Assembly: GCF_003471585.1 (NCBI RefSeq)
Contig: NZ_QRJO01000003.1
Coordinates: 62,001-126,000, forward strand
Direction of reading: 5' to 3'
DNA: 64,000 bases
From: Collinsella sp. AM18-10
Lineage (GTDB): Bacteria > Actinomycetota > Coriobacteriia > Coriobacteriales > Coriobacteriaceae
Shown here: positions 50,201-59,800 of the stretch, piece by piece
How positions within the stretch are numbered: position 1 is the stretch's first letter
Layout of the letters: each line of letters opens with the position of its first letter
Position numbers and translations under genes: made by a program
Notes under the pieces: model-generated
What the model was told of the DNA's origin: nothing
Databases searched by the model: none
The model's input: only the letters and a program-made list of their open reading frames with translations

Positions 50201-50866
50201 TCAATTGCCGCGGCGCTGCATGCCGAGACGGAAGACCGTGCCGCCGAGACTCGTGTTCCCATGGACGAGGCAGGCGATGATGCAGAGTCGGATGGCTCGG
50301 AGATGGCCGATGCAGACGTGGCTGCTGTCGAGCCCGCCGGCAACCCCATGGCGCTGGGCTCGGCGTTCCATGCCGCCTGCCAGTGGCTGATCGAGGTGGG
50401 TGCCGATGCGCTGCCCGCTGAGCGTGCCGATGCGCTGACGCGCCTGTGGCACCTGACGCCGGAGCAGCGCGAGCGCTTCGACGTTGCCCTGGACCGCTGG
50501 CTCAAGTCGGCGGTCCGTGCCGAGCTGCTTGCCTGGCCGTGCATCCGTGCCGAGGTGCCGTTCTTCTCGCTGGGCTGCGAGGACGAGGACATCGCCCGCT
50601 ACGGTGCCTATGCCGAGGGCGCCATTGATGCACTGGCGACGAACCCGGCGGATTCGTCACGCGCGCTGGTCATCGACTACAAGACGGGCGGCACACCGGA
50701 CGAGACGCCGGAACAGCTGCAGGAGAAGCACGCCCTGCAGGCGCGCGTCTACGCCGATGTGTTGCACAAGGCGGGCTTTGAGGCCGTGACCGTCAAGTTC
50801 GTCCGCGTGGAGCAAGTCGACCCCGCCAACCCCTGCGAGCCCCAAGTGGTCACCTACAGCCTCTAG
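47249..50866 (+). CDS. AddA/RexA-like UvrD-type helicase-nuclease
   Basis: A 1205-residue SF1 helicase. Walker A SAGAGSGKTFTLTRRI at residues 23-38, motif Ia ITFTKDAAAEIRDR, motif II DEFQDTD near 346, GDAQQSIYRFRGA, RNFRSH, VHASKGLEYPVV near 715 and VAMTRARELVILA. The C-terminal nuclease domain has GSAFHAACQWL, GAIDAL and ALVIDYKTGGTPDE near 1145. Together with the AddB-like protein it would unwind and resect double-strand breaks, switching at a Chi-like site. A negatively charged linker of low complexity runs from about 925 to 1030. Confidence 0.9.
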   Translation: MDLSTLMPQQLQIVKTLDRPLFVSAGAGSGKTFTLTRRIVYALSPESGPFVEHLDQVLAITFTKDAAAEIRDRVRRALIDEGMDEEALTVDDAWISTIHGMCSRILRAHALELGIDPEFTVLTDTDELMDQAVEHVLARATAPDAAPELAASLKALYAWYPMAGEGGPFGAGTTIKGLVRDLLELSSQLPGGMDDVCVARGQADTSALADAYRAALGASKAATEKAQVALDAIDAFEASGKTMEDAARLMMSCSMPRASKAFSKEQVELLKAEAADAFINIVLACGAPALDALVGLARSVEAEYRALKAGQSALDNNDLLRMAYEALRDYPAIRAAYEGRFKMVMIDEFQDTDQMQVDLIRYLTGAGERALCTVGDAQQSIYRFRGAEVEVFRRQERKVGSTAASETVDTLDVPAGELVKLVRNFRSHDEVLRYVARVFDGDDGGLMQGFLDLEASDGRKDTLVADASRRQALFVAGGSTQERTQAKARAIAERFRALADAGQPQGGMVLLLGRMTNADVYAQAFRDQGLDCVIAGGSVFAQAAEVQTVRALVCALANPADTAQGLMPLLASPMFALGAQEFLALATKLDDQTGETSRRNIDVGIMSDSDVPGLQDLPLVTRAREVLRYALRRVGRDSFAAIARDVVNASGWFVRLAQRGPEGKAIAANVLKALDAVAEAEAELGNSPRSIALAFDRFLAGKEAPGALNEEGDGAVRIMTVHASKGLEYPVVAVAECFGVRKSSGAAQMGRVEGGAQIVALPARFDGVKLADGTFVKGDDVKKQFEHAFKGKGTSLWLPPELMEDVCATGSPAEAFARLRDDDLQLSLEERARLLYVAMTRARELVILAMDAGVSRGKVTAPTFDVETDLTYDVLRRILPTDGLDMPQLDADRLVFDNSQPGDYELISLADFAFGEQSFEANASLDAEGRLVRGDADAADNAAHSTVPGPADPEPDAFELVYPQAVGVRMGTCPYPARDSYSYSSIAAALHAETEDRAAETRVPMDEAGDDAESDGSEMADADVAAVEPAGNPMALGSAFHAACQWLIEVGADALPAERADALTRLWHLTPEQRERFDVALDRWLKSAVRAELLAWPCIRAEVPFFSLGCEDEDIARYGAYAEGAIDALATNPADSSRALVIDYKTGGTPDETPEQLQEKHALQARVYADVLHKAGFEAVTVKFVRVEQVDPANPCEPQVVTYSL

Positions 50867-51002
50867 CCACCTCAGGCTTTATGGTGCTATTTGGTTGGTT
50901 TTGCGGCCGTAAGGCCCTCAATCGTCCAAATGGCACCGCAACGCATGGGAGAGCTTGGGGCGGTACAATGGCCCGAACGGTTCAAACGAATAAGGGGCCA
51001 TC

Positions 51003-51512
51003 ATGCAGCTCACCAAAACGCTTAAGGTGACGCCGGAGGAGCTTTTTGACGCTCTCGCGGGGTCCATCATGCAGGATATCGAGAACGTCACGGGCAAACG
51101 TCCTAGCCGCAATAAGCTCAACGGCTATAAGTACGAGAAGCGCGCCCAGTCCGCAAAAGGCAAGACCAAGGGCACGGCGATCAAGGTTAAGATCAAGCAC
51201 TTTGACTACCCGTGCCTCTATGAGGTCCGTTTTCAGTATGCGGCGGGCATCAATACCATGCGCTATGAGACTGCACCTGCTGGCGATGGTGCTTGCGAGC
51301 TCACCTATACCGAGGATTTTCAGGGTGCGGGTGGCAACACGTCTGGCATGCGCGGCAAGCTCGGCCTCTTCTTCTACGAGCGCAAGCTCAAGAGCCACGC
51401 CAAACAGACGATTGATCAAATCGTCAAATACATCGAGGGTGAGCGCCGCGTAAAGGCTAATCCCGCCTTCGCCGATGATACTGCCGAAAACGCTTCGGAT
51501 GTATTCCATTGA
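51003..51512 (+). CDS. DUF3284-family protein
   Basis: A 169-residue soluble protein. It starts QLTKTLKVTPEELFDALAGSI and continues with MQDIENVTGKRPS and TAIKVKIKHFDYPCLYEV, a pattern typical of DUF3284, a SRPBCC-like family of Firmicutes and Coriobacteria. In other genomes members sit near PTS or sugar genes. Function unknown; a small ligand-binding or regulatory role is an inference from the fold. Single gene with its own ribosome site (AAGGGG); the promoter is not clear. Confidence 0.78.
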   Translation: MQLTKTLKVTPEELFDALAGSIMQDIENVTGKRPSRNKLNGYKYEKRAQSAKGKTKGTAIKVKIKHFDYPCLYEVRFQYAAGINTMRYETAPAGDGACELTYTEDFQGAGGNTSGMRGKLGLFFYERKLKSHAKQTIDQIVKYIEGERRVKANPAFADDTAENASDVFH

Positions 51513-51615
51513 TACCCTGTGCAAAAGCTTTACCGCTCTTCACATCAACTGTGAACACTTCAGGCTTCGAGTCAGTAGCGAGCGGCCCGACAAAATTAGT
51601 TGATGGAAGTGCCGA

Positions 51616-52815
51616 ATGAATAAGAATGCCGCTACGCAACTGCACATCTATTCCACCTTTTTCGTTCTCGCGGGATTTGTTTTAAATCGGGGAGTGTTTC
51701 TACTTTTCCTTGCGGAGAAAGGAATGTCTGTCACGGAAATCGCGCTTTATCAAGCCCTGTTTAACATTGCAACGGTCGTCCTCGAGCTGCCAACAGGGCT
51801 GATAGGCGATTTCTTTGGAAAGAAGTTTTCGATTCAAGTGGGCGTGCTGCTGCTTTTCTTCCATACGGCTGGCATGCTGTTGCTCTCAGGCCCCTTTCTT
51901 GTCGTGCTTTCCCTTGTTGAGGCACTCGCCTACTCCCTTCAATCGGGATCCGAACAAGCACTTTTATATGAAATTGCCCGGAATGCCGGTCAAGGAGAGC
52001 GCTTCCTCACCATCAATGCTCGGCTGCTTGCCGCACAATCAATCGCTACGGGAATGGCAATTGTGCTCGGATCTTTCATTGCCCAAGTATCTTGGAGCGC
52101 CCTCTACGTATGTGTCTCCGTTTTCTATCTCCTGCAGCTTTTCCTTCTGTATCCCATTGAGAGGACGGAAGCGACCCGTTCTGAAAGCTCTGAAAAGGGA
52201 AGGTTTGACGCGGCCAAGATGTTCAGACGCGAAACCTGGCGTGTTGGAGAATCCGCTTTTGCGGTATTGCTTCTTCTAATCGGCACAAGCATGCTCGATG
52301 GATTCTATGGGAGTTATTACAACTTGAATCAGTTGGTATTCGACGCATTTGATGCTCCCGTCTCCATAATAGGAATCTTTTTCGGTGCATCCTATGCAGT
52401 AAATGCGACGGCCTACATTGCAGCAGATTTCTTCTCATTGCGTTTCGGGAAAAGAAATACCATGCTCGGCTCGATGCTAATCGAGGCTGGCCTTTTCATG
52501 ATTCTTCCGTGGTTCGCTTCAAATCCGCTGTGTTTGTTTGGCCTTAGCATGGTGCTTTGTTTTCTCCCAGAAGTGGTGTACATCACTTCGGAAAACTTAA
52601 TCCAAGACGCGATAGCGGACGATCTCCGCGCGACGATCCTTTCCGTCGCGTCTCTGGTAAGGGCTCTCTTTTCTGCAGTGTTTTTCTCCATATTTGGACA
52701 TGTGTTGGGGTTATATCCCATTCAGATAGCGCTCGGTATTATTGGTGCAATCGCGATAGCAATTACCGCCGTTGTTTCATTAAAAATGGTTGGAATACAG
52801 GTCTCCAAGAATTGA
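51616..52815 (+). CDS. MFS transporter, AT-richer than neighbours
   Basis: A 399-residue major facilitator protein with 12 hydrophobic segments and the loop motif GLIGDFFGKKFS between helices 2 and 3. Middle-loop charged region ERTEATRSESSEKGRFDA separates the two six-helix bundles. Similar proteins are annotated as drug or small-molecule exporters. The DNA is visibly AT-richer than the genes on both sides, and flanking non-coding stretches contain coding-like fragments (for instance an open stretch near 52824-52950 translating to DISIDELSEASSLLDG), suggesting acquisition with loss of neighbours. The substrate is unknown. Confidence 0.85.
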   Translation: MNKNAATQLHIYSTFFVLAGFVLNRGVFLLFLAEKGMSVTEIALYQALFNIATVVLELPTGLIGDFFGKKFSIQVGVLLLFFHTAGMLLLSGPFLVVLSLVEALAYSLQSGSEQALLYEIARNAGQGERFLTINARLLAAQSIATGMAIVLGSFIAQVSWSALYVCVSVFYLLQLFLLYPIERTEATRSESSEKGRFDAAKMFRRETWRVGESAFAVLLLLIGTSMLDGFYGSYYNLNQLVFDAFDAPVSIIGIFFGASYAVNATAYIAADFFSLRFGKRNTMLGSMLIEAGLFMILPWFASNPLCLFGLSMVLCFLPEVVYITSENLIQDAIADDLRATILSVASLVRALFSAVFFSIFGHVLGLYPIQIALGIIGAIAIAITAVVSLKMVGIQVSKN

Positions 52816-53055
52816 TATATCGATTGACGAGCTATCTGAAGCGTCGAGCCTTCTTGATGGACATGACTATTCGTCACAAATCATTCCGCGCATCGCCGGG
52901 GTTCCAGTAATACTCGATATATCTGGATGCCCTCATTCCCCTTTTTGAAGGTCCCAAATTGACTACCCGTGTTGGTTTGGCTAGGTTCGGGTGCTATCCG
53001 CGCCGTGCGGTAAAATCGTTCAGTCAGAACACGAACCCGCATCGGAGCTCATCAC

Positions 53056-56000
53056 ATGGCATTCGTCCATCTGCACAACCACACCGTTTTCTCCATGCTC
53101 GACGGCGCAACCCGTATCCAGGATATGGTCAACCGTGCCGTTGAGCTTGGCATGCCCGCCGTGGCCATTACCGACCACGGCTACATGTATGGCGTGCCCG
53201 ATCTGGCGCTGGCCTGCGACGCCGTCAACCACAACACGCCCGAGTACAAAACCTGGAGCCACGACAAGGCCTTCTTGGAAAAGGACCGCCGCGACGAGCT
53301 GGTGGAGCCCGATCCCGAGGAAAACCCGCGCGAGCATGCCCAGTATGTGAAGGACATGGCCATGTGGGACGAGAAGGGCAACATCGACGAGCTCAAGCCG
53401 CCCCTGGTCATCAAACCCATCTTTGGCTGCGAGGTCTACTTTACGCCGGACGAGACGCTCGCTCGCGACCATAAGCCCGAGCTCTACCACATGATCCTTC
53501 TGGCCAAGGACCAGGAGGGCTACGTCAACCTGATGCAGACGGTCTCCGAGGCCGCCGTGCAGGGCTTTTACTACAAGCCGCGTGTGACGCTCGACAACCT
53601 GCGCCGCCATGCCAAGGGCATGATCTGCACGAGCGCCTGCATCGCGGGCATCATTCCCAAATACATCGACCGCGGTGACATGGAGGGCGCCATCAAGTGG
53701 GCCGAGACCTTCCGCGACACCTTCGAACCTGGCGACTTCTACATCGAGATCCAGGAACACGGCATCACCACCGACAACGGCCTGACCGACGAGCAGATGG
53801 ACCGCACGCTCATCGATATCGCCAAGCAGGTGGGCGTCAAGGTCATTGCCACCAACGACTTCCACTACCTGCGCCGCGAGGACGCGCCGGTGCAGGACGT
53901 CATCATGTGCATTGGCATGAACGCCAAGGTCGACGACCCCAACCGCATGCGCATGACCGGCTCGGAGTTTTATATGAAGACCGAGGAGGAGATGCGGGCG
54001 ATGTTCCCGTATTGCCCCGAGGCCTGCGACAACACGCTCGAGATCGCCGACAAGTGCTACGTAGAGCTGGACTGGGACTCCATCATCCTGCCGCGCTTCC
54101 CGCTGCTCGACCCCGGTGAGACGCACGAGAGCCAGTTCCGCCGCGAGTGCGAGAAGGGCCTGCGCCAGCACTACGGTGACGACTGGGCCACGCGCGAGAT
54201 CGGTGGCGTCAACATCAAAGAGCGCTTTGAGTACGAATACAAGGTCATCTGCGACAAGGGCTTTGCCGCCTACTTCTTGATCGTTGCCGAGTACGTGCAA
54301 TGGGCCAAGGACAACGGCATCGGTGTCGGCCCTGGCCGTGGTTCGGCCGCCGGCGCTATCGTCGCCTACGCCATGAACATCACCGCGTTCGACCCGCTCG
54401 AGAACGGTCTGATGTTCGAGAGGTTCCTGTCCCCGCAGCGTACCGAGATGCCCGATATCGATATGGACTTCGACGATGAGCGGCGCCTCGAGGTCGTGGA
54501 GCACGTTCGCCAGCTCTACGGCCCCGAGAAGGTCACCCACGTCATCACCTACTCGACCATTAAGGCCAAGCAGGCCATCAACGACGCCGCGCGCGTCCTG
54601 GACTACCCGGTCTACATGGGCCAGCGCCTGTCCAAGATGGTCTCGAGCGACCCCAAGGTCAAACTCAAGCAGGTGCTCGACAAGCAACCCGGCAAAGAGG
54701 ATCTGTTTAACCCCGATTTTGCCGAGGCATATAAAAAGGACGACGACGCCCGCCGCATCATCGACACGGCGCTCTCGATCGAGGGCCTTACCCGTGGCGA
54801 GGGCGTGCACGCTTGCGCCGTTCTGATCTGCCGTGACCCCGTCAACGAGCACGTGCCCACCAAGCTCGACACCAAGGGCGGCGTCGAGATTACCCAGTAC
54901 GAGGGTCATACCGTCGCCGATATGGGCCTGCTCAAGATGGACTTCTTGGGCCTGCGCACGCTGACGGTTATCTCCAAGGCAAAGGCAAACATCAAAAAGA
55001 ACTTCGGCATCGACATCAAAGAGGAAGAGATTCCCTTTGACGACCCCGAGATCTTTAAGCTCATGGGCTCCGGTCACACCGCCGGCGTCTTCCAGGTCGA
55101 GTCCGCCGGCATGACGGCCACGATCAAAAACATGAAGCCCACCGAGTACAAGCACGTCGTGGCATTGATCGCCCTGTACCGCCCGGGCCCGCTGGGCGCC
55201 GGCATGGTGTCGTCCTACATCAACCGTATGAACGGCAAGGAGCCGGCCGTCTCCTACGACGACCGTCTGGACGACATTCTGGGCGAAACCTACGGCACCA
55301 TGGTCTACCAGGAGCAGGTCATGCTCATCTCCGTCGAGATGTGCGGCTTCTCCAAGGGCGAATCGGACTCGCGTATCCGTAAGCCCGTGGCTAAGAAAAA
55401 GATCAAGCTGCTCACCTCGACGGTGCTCCACTGGGAGGATGGTTCGGACGAGACCACCTACGACCACTGGATGAACGGCGCCATCAAGAACAACTACACG
55501 CGCGAGGTCGCCCAGAAGATTTGGGACGATGTTCTTGAGTTTGCGTCCTACGCCTTTAACAAGTCGCACTCTGCCGGCTACGCCATCCTGGTTATGCAGA
55601 CGGCGTGGCTCAAGGCGCACTATCCGCACGAGTACATGGCGGCCGTTCTGACGTCCTACACGGGCAAGACCGACAAGATCGTGCACTACGTCTCGGCATG
55701 CCGCCACGACGGCATCCCCGTGCTTTCGCCAGATGTCAACGAGTCCGGTACCGAGTTCACGGCTACCAAGGAGGGCGTGCGCTTTGGTCTGGCCGGCATC
55801 CGCGGCGTGGGCACCGGCGTGGCGCAGGCGATTATCGCCGAGCGCGAGGCGGGCGGTCCGTTTAAGACGCTGCACGATTTTGTCGAGCGCGTGGACTCGA
55901 GCCAGGCCAACCGCCGCGTGATCGAATCGCTCATCAAGGCAGGCGCCTTCGACTCCACGGGGTATCCGCGTCGCCAGATGATGCACTTTGTGGACAAGAA

Positions 56001-56859
56001 CAACCCCGAGAACATCATCGATGCCGCGGTAAAGCGCCAGAAGGATCGCGCGAGCGGCCAGACGTCGTTCTTCGATATGTTTGGCGACGTTGAGGGCTCG
56101 GGCTTCGAGGTCAGCGTGCCCGATCCGGACGGCCAGGAGTGGGATCGCCACCTTAAGCTGAGCCAGGAGAAGGAGGTTCTGGGCATCTATGTCTCGGACC
56201 ACCCGCTGCGCCCGTTTGAGTATGCACTAGCCAAGGCGCGCGACTTCTCGTTCTCGCAGATCGATACCGGCTACGAAGTTCAGAATCCTACGGGCGGCAC
56301 CATCAACCAGGAGATTCCCGAGGGCAAGGCGCTGTGGTGGGCCGGCATGGTCTCGAGCGTGTCCAAGCGCGTGACCAAAAACGGTGACCCCATGGGCATC
56401 GTGCAGCTCGAGGACATGGAAGGCGAGGCCACCGTCGTCGTGTTCCCCAAGACCTATAAAGAGGCCGAGGGGTACCTGTACGGCGAGGTCGATCCCGAGA
56501 CCGGCGCGCAGCTGTCCGATGCCTTTGTGCGCATTAAGGGCAAACTCGAGCGCTCGGACCGCGGCGACCAGATCATCGCGCAGGAGATCGTGCCGCTCGA
56601 GCTCAACGAGGAGAACAACAAGCCCAAGGTGTTTGAGGTCATGGTGCCCAACAGCCGCTTTAGCCAGGGCAATATGGCGCGCCTGGCCACGGTGCTCACC
56701 GCCAACCCGGGCGGCGACCGCGTGGAGATCTTTATCGAGCAGGTGGACGGGCGCGTACTGCGTGCCGAGGTACCTGCCAAGGTCAACGCGCGTTCGATTC
56801 CGCTGCTGGCCGAGGCCAAGGCCATTGTGGGTAACCAGGGTCGCGTGACGGTGATCTAA
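53056..56859 (+). CDS. dnaE: DNA polymerase III alpha subunit (DnaE)
   Basis: A 1267-residue replicative polymerase of the DnaE class. The PHP domain opens the protein (HLHNHTVFSMLDGATR, and later ITDHGYMYG). Polymerase motifs include GVGPGRGSAAGAIVAYA, the catalytic pair in PDIDMDFDDERR near 467 and KMDFLGLRTLTVI near 627. The C-terminal part holds helix-hairpin-helix and OB-fold (WWAGMVSSVSKRVTK) segments. No exonuclease domain is inserted, as expected for DnaE. An insert around HWEDGSDETTYDHW (residues about 795-810) is not usual. ATG 53056. Confidence 0.97.
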   Translation: MAFVHLHNHTVFSMLDGATRIQDMVNRAVELGMPAVAITDHGYMYGVPDLALACDAVNHNTPEYKTWSHDKAFLEKDRRDELVEPDPEENPREHAQYVKDMAMWDEKGNIDELKPPLVIKPIFGCEVYFTPDETLARDHKPELYHMILLAKDQEGYVNLMQTVSEAAVQGFYYKPRVTLDNLRRHAKGMICTSACIAGIIPKYIDRGDMEGAIKWAETFRDTFEPGDFYIEIQEHGITTDNGLTDEQMDRTLIDIAKQVGVKVIATNDFHYLRREDAPVQDVIMCIGMNAKVDDPNRMRMTGSEFYMKTEEEMRAMFPYCPEACDNTLEIADKCYVELDWDSIILPRFPLLDPGETHESQFRRECEKGLRQHYGDDWATREIGGVNIKERFEYEYKVICDKGFAAYFLIVAEYVQWAKDNGIGVGPGRGSAAGAIVAYAMNITAFDPLENGLMFERFLSPQRTEMPDIDMDFDDERRLEVVEHVRQLYGPEKVTHVITYSTIKAKQAINDAARVLDYPVYMGQRLSKMVSSDPKVKLKQVLDKQPGKEDLFNPDFAEAYKKDDDARRIIDTALSIEGLTRGEGVHACAVLICRDPVNEHVPTKLDTKGGVEITQYEGHTVADMGLLKMDFLGLRTLTVISKAKANIKKNFGIDIKEEEIPFDDPEIFKLMGSGHTAGVFQVESAGMTATIKNMKPTEYKHVVALIALYRPGPLGAGMVSSYINRMNGKEPAVSYDDRLDDILGETYGTMVYQEQVMLISVEMCGFSKGESDSRIRKPVAKKKIKLLTSTVLHWEDGSDETTYDHWMNGAIKNNYTREVAQKIWDDVLEFASYAFNKSHSAGYAILVMQTAWLKAHYPHEYMAAVLTSYTGKTDKIVHYVSACRHDGIPVLSPDVNESGTEFTATKEGVRFGLAGIRGVGTGVAQAIIAEREAGGPFKTLHDFVERVDSSQANRRVIESLIKAGAFDSTGYPRRQMMHFVDKNNPENIIDAAVKRQKDRASGQTSFFDMFGDVEGSGFEVSVPDPDGQEWDRHLKLSQEKEVLGIYVSDHPLRPFEYALAKARDFSFSQIDTGYEVQNPTGGTINQEIPEGKALWWAGMVSSVSKRVTKNGDPMGIVQLEDMEGEATVVVFPKTYKEAEGYLYGEVDPETGAQLSDAFVRIKGKLERSDRGDQIIAQEIVPLELNEENNKPKVFEVMVPNSRFSQGNMARLATVLTANPGGDRVEIFIEQVDGRVLRAEVPAKVNARSIPLLAEAKAIVGNQGRVTVI

Positions 56860-56887
56860 GCTACCCCGGGTGAGATTGGAGGAAGTG

Positions 56888-59800
56888 ATGGCGCAGGGGA
56901 CGTTTGTGCAGGCGCTTCGCAAAGAGGCGGCGTTGAGCGGCACCTTTATGAAGGGGCGTTCGCTCATGCTCAACGGCGCCGTGCTGTCGATTGAGGACAG
57001 CGGCTCGCGCTTCTCCAAAAACGTGACGGTTGAGGGATCGGTGCGCGGCTCGCGCGGCGACCTGTACAAGACGCACGTGGCGCTCGATATGGACGAGCAC
57101 GAGGTTATCGACTACGACTGCGACTGCCCCGCCGCATACCGCTATCCCGGTATGTGTAAGCACGCTATTGCCACGGCGCTGGCGTATTTGGATGCCAGCG
57201 GCGCCGAGCCCGTCGAAGGTTTGCGCACACCGGTTCGCACGTTTACGGCGCAGCCGAAACAGCCCGCGCGCACCGCGCCCAAAGCGCCGGCCGTCAACCC
57301 CAACTTTCCCTTCCCGGCGCCCGTCCCCACGAGCCCGAGCCTTATGGCGGCGCTCTCCGATCTTTCGGACGCGCGCATGAATGAGCTGGCGAGCATGCGC
57401 CGCAAGCTTGCCGGTGCCGTCGATCCCGACGCCCCCAAAGCGGCATTGGAGCCCTCGTTGGTGCCGTACTACAATCCGCTGTTCGCTGACCGCTTTAGCT
57501 GGGCGCTCGAGTTCCGCATTCGCTGTGGATCGGTCTCCTACGTGGTCAAGGACATCGACGGCATGGCCGATGCCTACGTGCGCGGCGGCACGTTCTCCTA
57601 TGGCAAGAAGCTCACGTTTGTCCATTCACCTGAGGCCTTTGACGAAACATCGGCAAAGCTGCTCAACCTTGTTGTGACGACAGTTGCCTATCTCGATGAC
57701 ATCACAAGCTCACGTTCGGCGTCGTACGACTTTGCCCGCAGCGGTTTTGTTGCCGAGCGTCAGTTGCCTCTGTCCGAGCATAGCATCGTATATGTGCTGG
57801 ACCTGCTGCGCGGCCAGACCATCTCCTTTGAGCCCGCCTGGTCGCGGGGGATGACGACGCATCGCACCTACGACGTGGCGGTTGAGCTGTCTCCGCAAGG
57901 GGAGGACGAGGCATCCGCTAAGCGCCCACCGCTGCTTGCCGCCAAAATCGCGCCGGCGGCTGGTGGTAGCTATGACCTGCGCCTGCCCGCCGATATGTAC
58001 TGCTTTGCGTCGGGCGATGCCGCCTACTTGGTTGACACGCGCCGCGCGCGCCGTACCGACGCTGCATTTGCTCAGCATGCCGCACCTTTTTTGTCGCGCT
58101 TGCTGCCGTGCCGCACGCCCGCCCATATTGCCGCCGAGCAGGTGGGTGAGTTCTGCCGTATGGCGCTGCCCATTTTGCGCGACTACACCGACCTCACCGC
58201 GCCCGCCGCGCTCGATACCGTGGCACCCGAGCCGAGCTTTGCTATGGCGATCGGTGTCGACGATGGGCTCGTGACCTGCAAAATTACGGTTACCTACGGC
58301 GATTGGTCGGCGGATCTCTTTAGCCTGGGCGCTCCGGGCAGCCCCTTCGAAGAGCAGCGCCCCGGTGTGCCGCCCCGCGACGAGGTGGCGGAGTTTCGCG
58401 TTATGGATACGGCGGCCCTGTACTTCGATTTCTACGAGGGCGGTCTGGCGTTTGAGGAGCGCGATGACGCCCGCTTGTTCTGCCTGCTGACCGAGGGCCT
58501 GTCCGCCCTGTCCGAACTGGGTGAGGTCATGCTCAGCGACCGTCTGCGCCAGATCTCGGTCCGCCCCGCGCCCAAGCTCTCGGTTCGTGCGACCGTTAAG
58601 AGCAATCTGCTCGATGTCGAGCTGGGCGCGAGCGGGCTTTCGGCCGCGGACCTTGCCGTCTATCTCGATTCGTACAAGCGCCATCAAACGTTTGCGCGCC
58701 TTACGTCCGGCGACATCATTCGCCTGGACGAGGGGGCGCGCGCCGCGTTTGGCCTTGCCGAAGATCTTGGTGTCGATGCCGTCGACCTGCTCGACGGCGT
58801 GTCGCTTCCCGCGTCGAGCACCCTTTTTGTCGATAGCATGCTCGTGCGCACGCCGGCGCTCGAGGCCGATCGCGACGCTGCGTTCCGCCGCACCGTCGAG
58901 CGCCTGGACACGCTCGGCAAGATGGACTTTACGGTACCCGCCTCGCTCAAGGCCACGCTGCGTGGCTACCAGGTCGACGGATACCAGTGGCTCGGCTCGC
59001 TCGAACACCTGGGCCTTGGCGGCATCTTGGCCGACGACATGGGCCTGGGCAAAACGCTCCAGATGATCGCGCATATCCTGGCGCGCGTGGAGGCGGGGGA
59101 CACCAAGCCCACGCTCGTGGTATGCCCGGCCTCACTCGTGTACAACTGGACCGCCGAGCTGGAGCGCTTTGCCCCGTCGCTCGATGTGTGCGCCATCGTG
59201 GGCGCCAAAGCTCAACGTCGTGTACAGATTTCCGGCGTGGCCGAGCATAGCGTGGTTGTGACGTCGTATGATCTTATGCGGCGCGATATCGACGAGTACG
59301 TCGAGCAGGATTTTGCCCGCGTGGTGCTCGATGAGGCCCAGTACATTAAAAACCCGCTCACGCAGGTGGCGCGCGCCGCAAAGCGCCTGCCTGCCGGCGC
59401 GCGCTTTGCCCTGACGGGCACGCCCATCGAAAACCGCTTGTCCGAGCTTTGGAGCATCTTCGACTTTTTGATGCCGGGCCTTTTGGGGACGCGCGAGTCG
59501 TTTGCCAAGCGCTTTGAGAGCCCCGTCGAGCATGCCGAGGGCGATAGCGCCGCTCGCCTGCAGGCGCTCGTGTCGCCGTTTGTGCTGCGCCGTGTTAAGG
59601 AAGACGTGGTGGCCGACCTGCCCGAGAAGATCGAGGACACCGTCATGGCACAGCTTACCGGCGAGCAACGCAAACTCTACCTGGCCAACCAGGACCGCAT
59701 CGCCCAGCAGGTGCAGCACCGCGAGGCTGGGGAGTTTAAGAAGGACAAGCTCAAGGTGCTCGCCGAGCTCACCAAGCTGCGCCAGATCTGCTGCGACCCG

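Noticed and set aside
51457..51645. 62-residue minus-strand frame before the MFS gene
   Set aside because: The stretch SALPSTNFVGPLATDS looks somewhat protein-like, but it has no start signal and overlaps the ends of two plus-strand genes; at most a remnant.
53020..56202. 1060-residue open frame on the minus strand opposite dnaE
   Set aside because: Antisense shadow of dnaE; low-complexity HVD/LGA-rich translation with no family resemblance.
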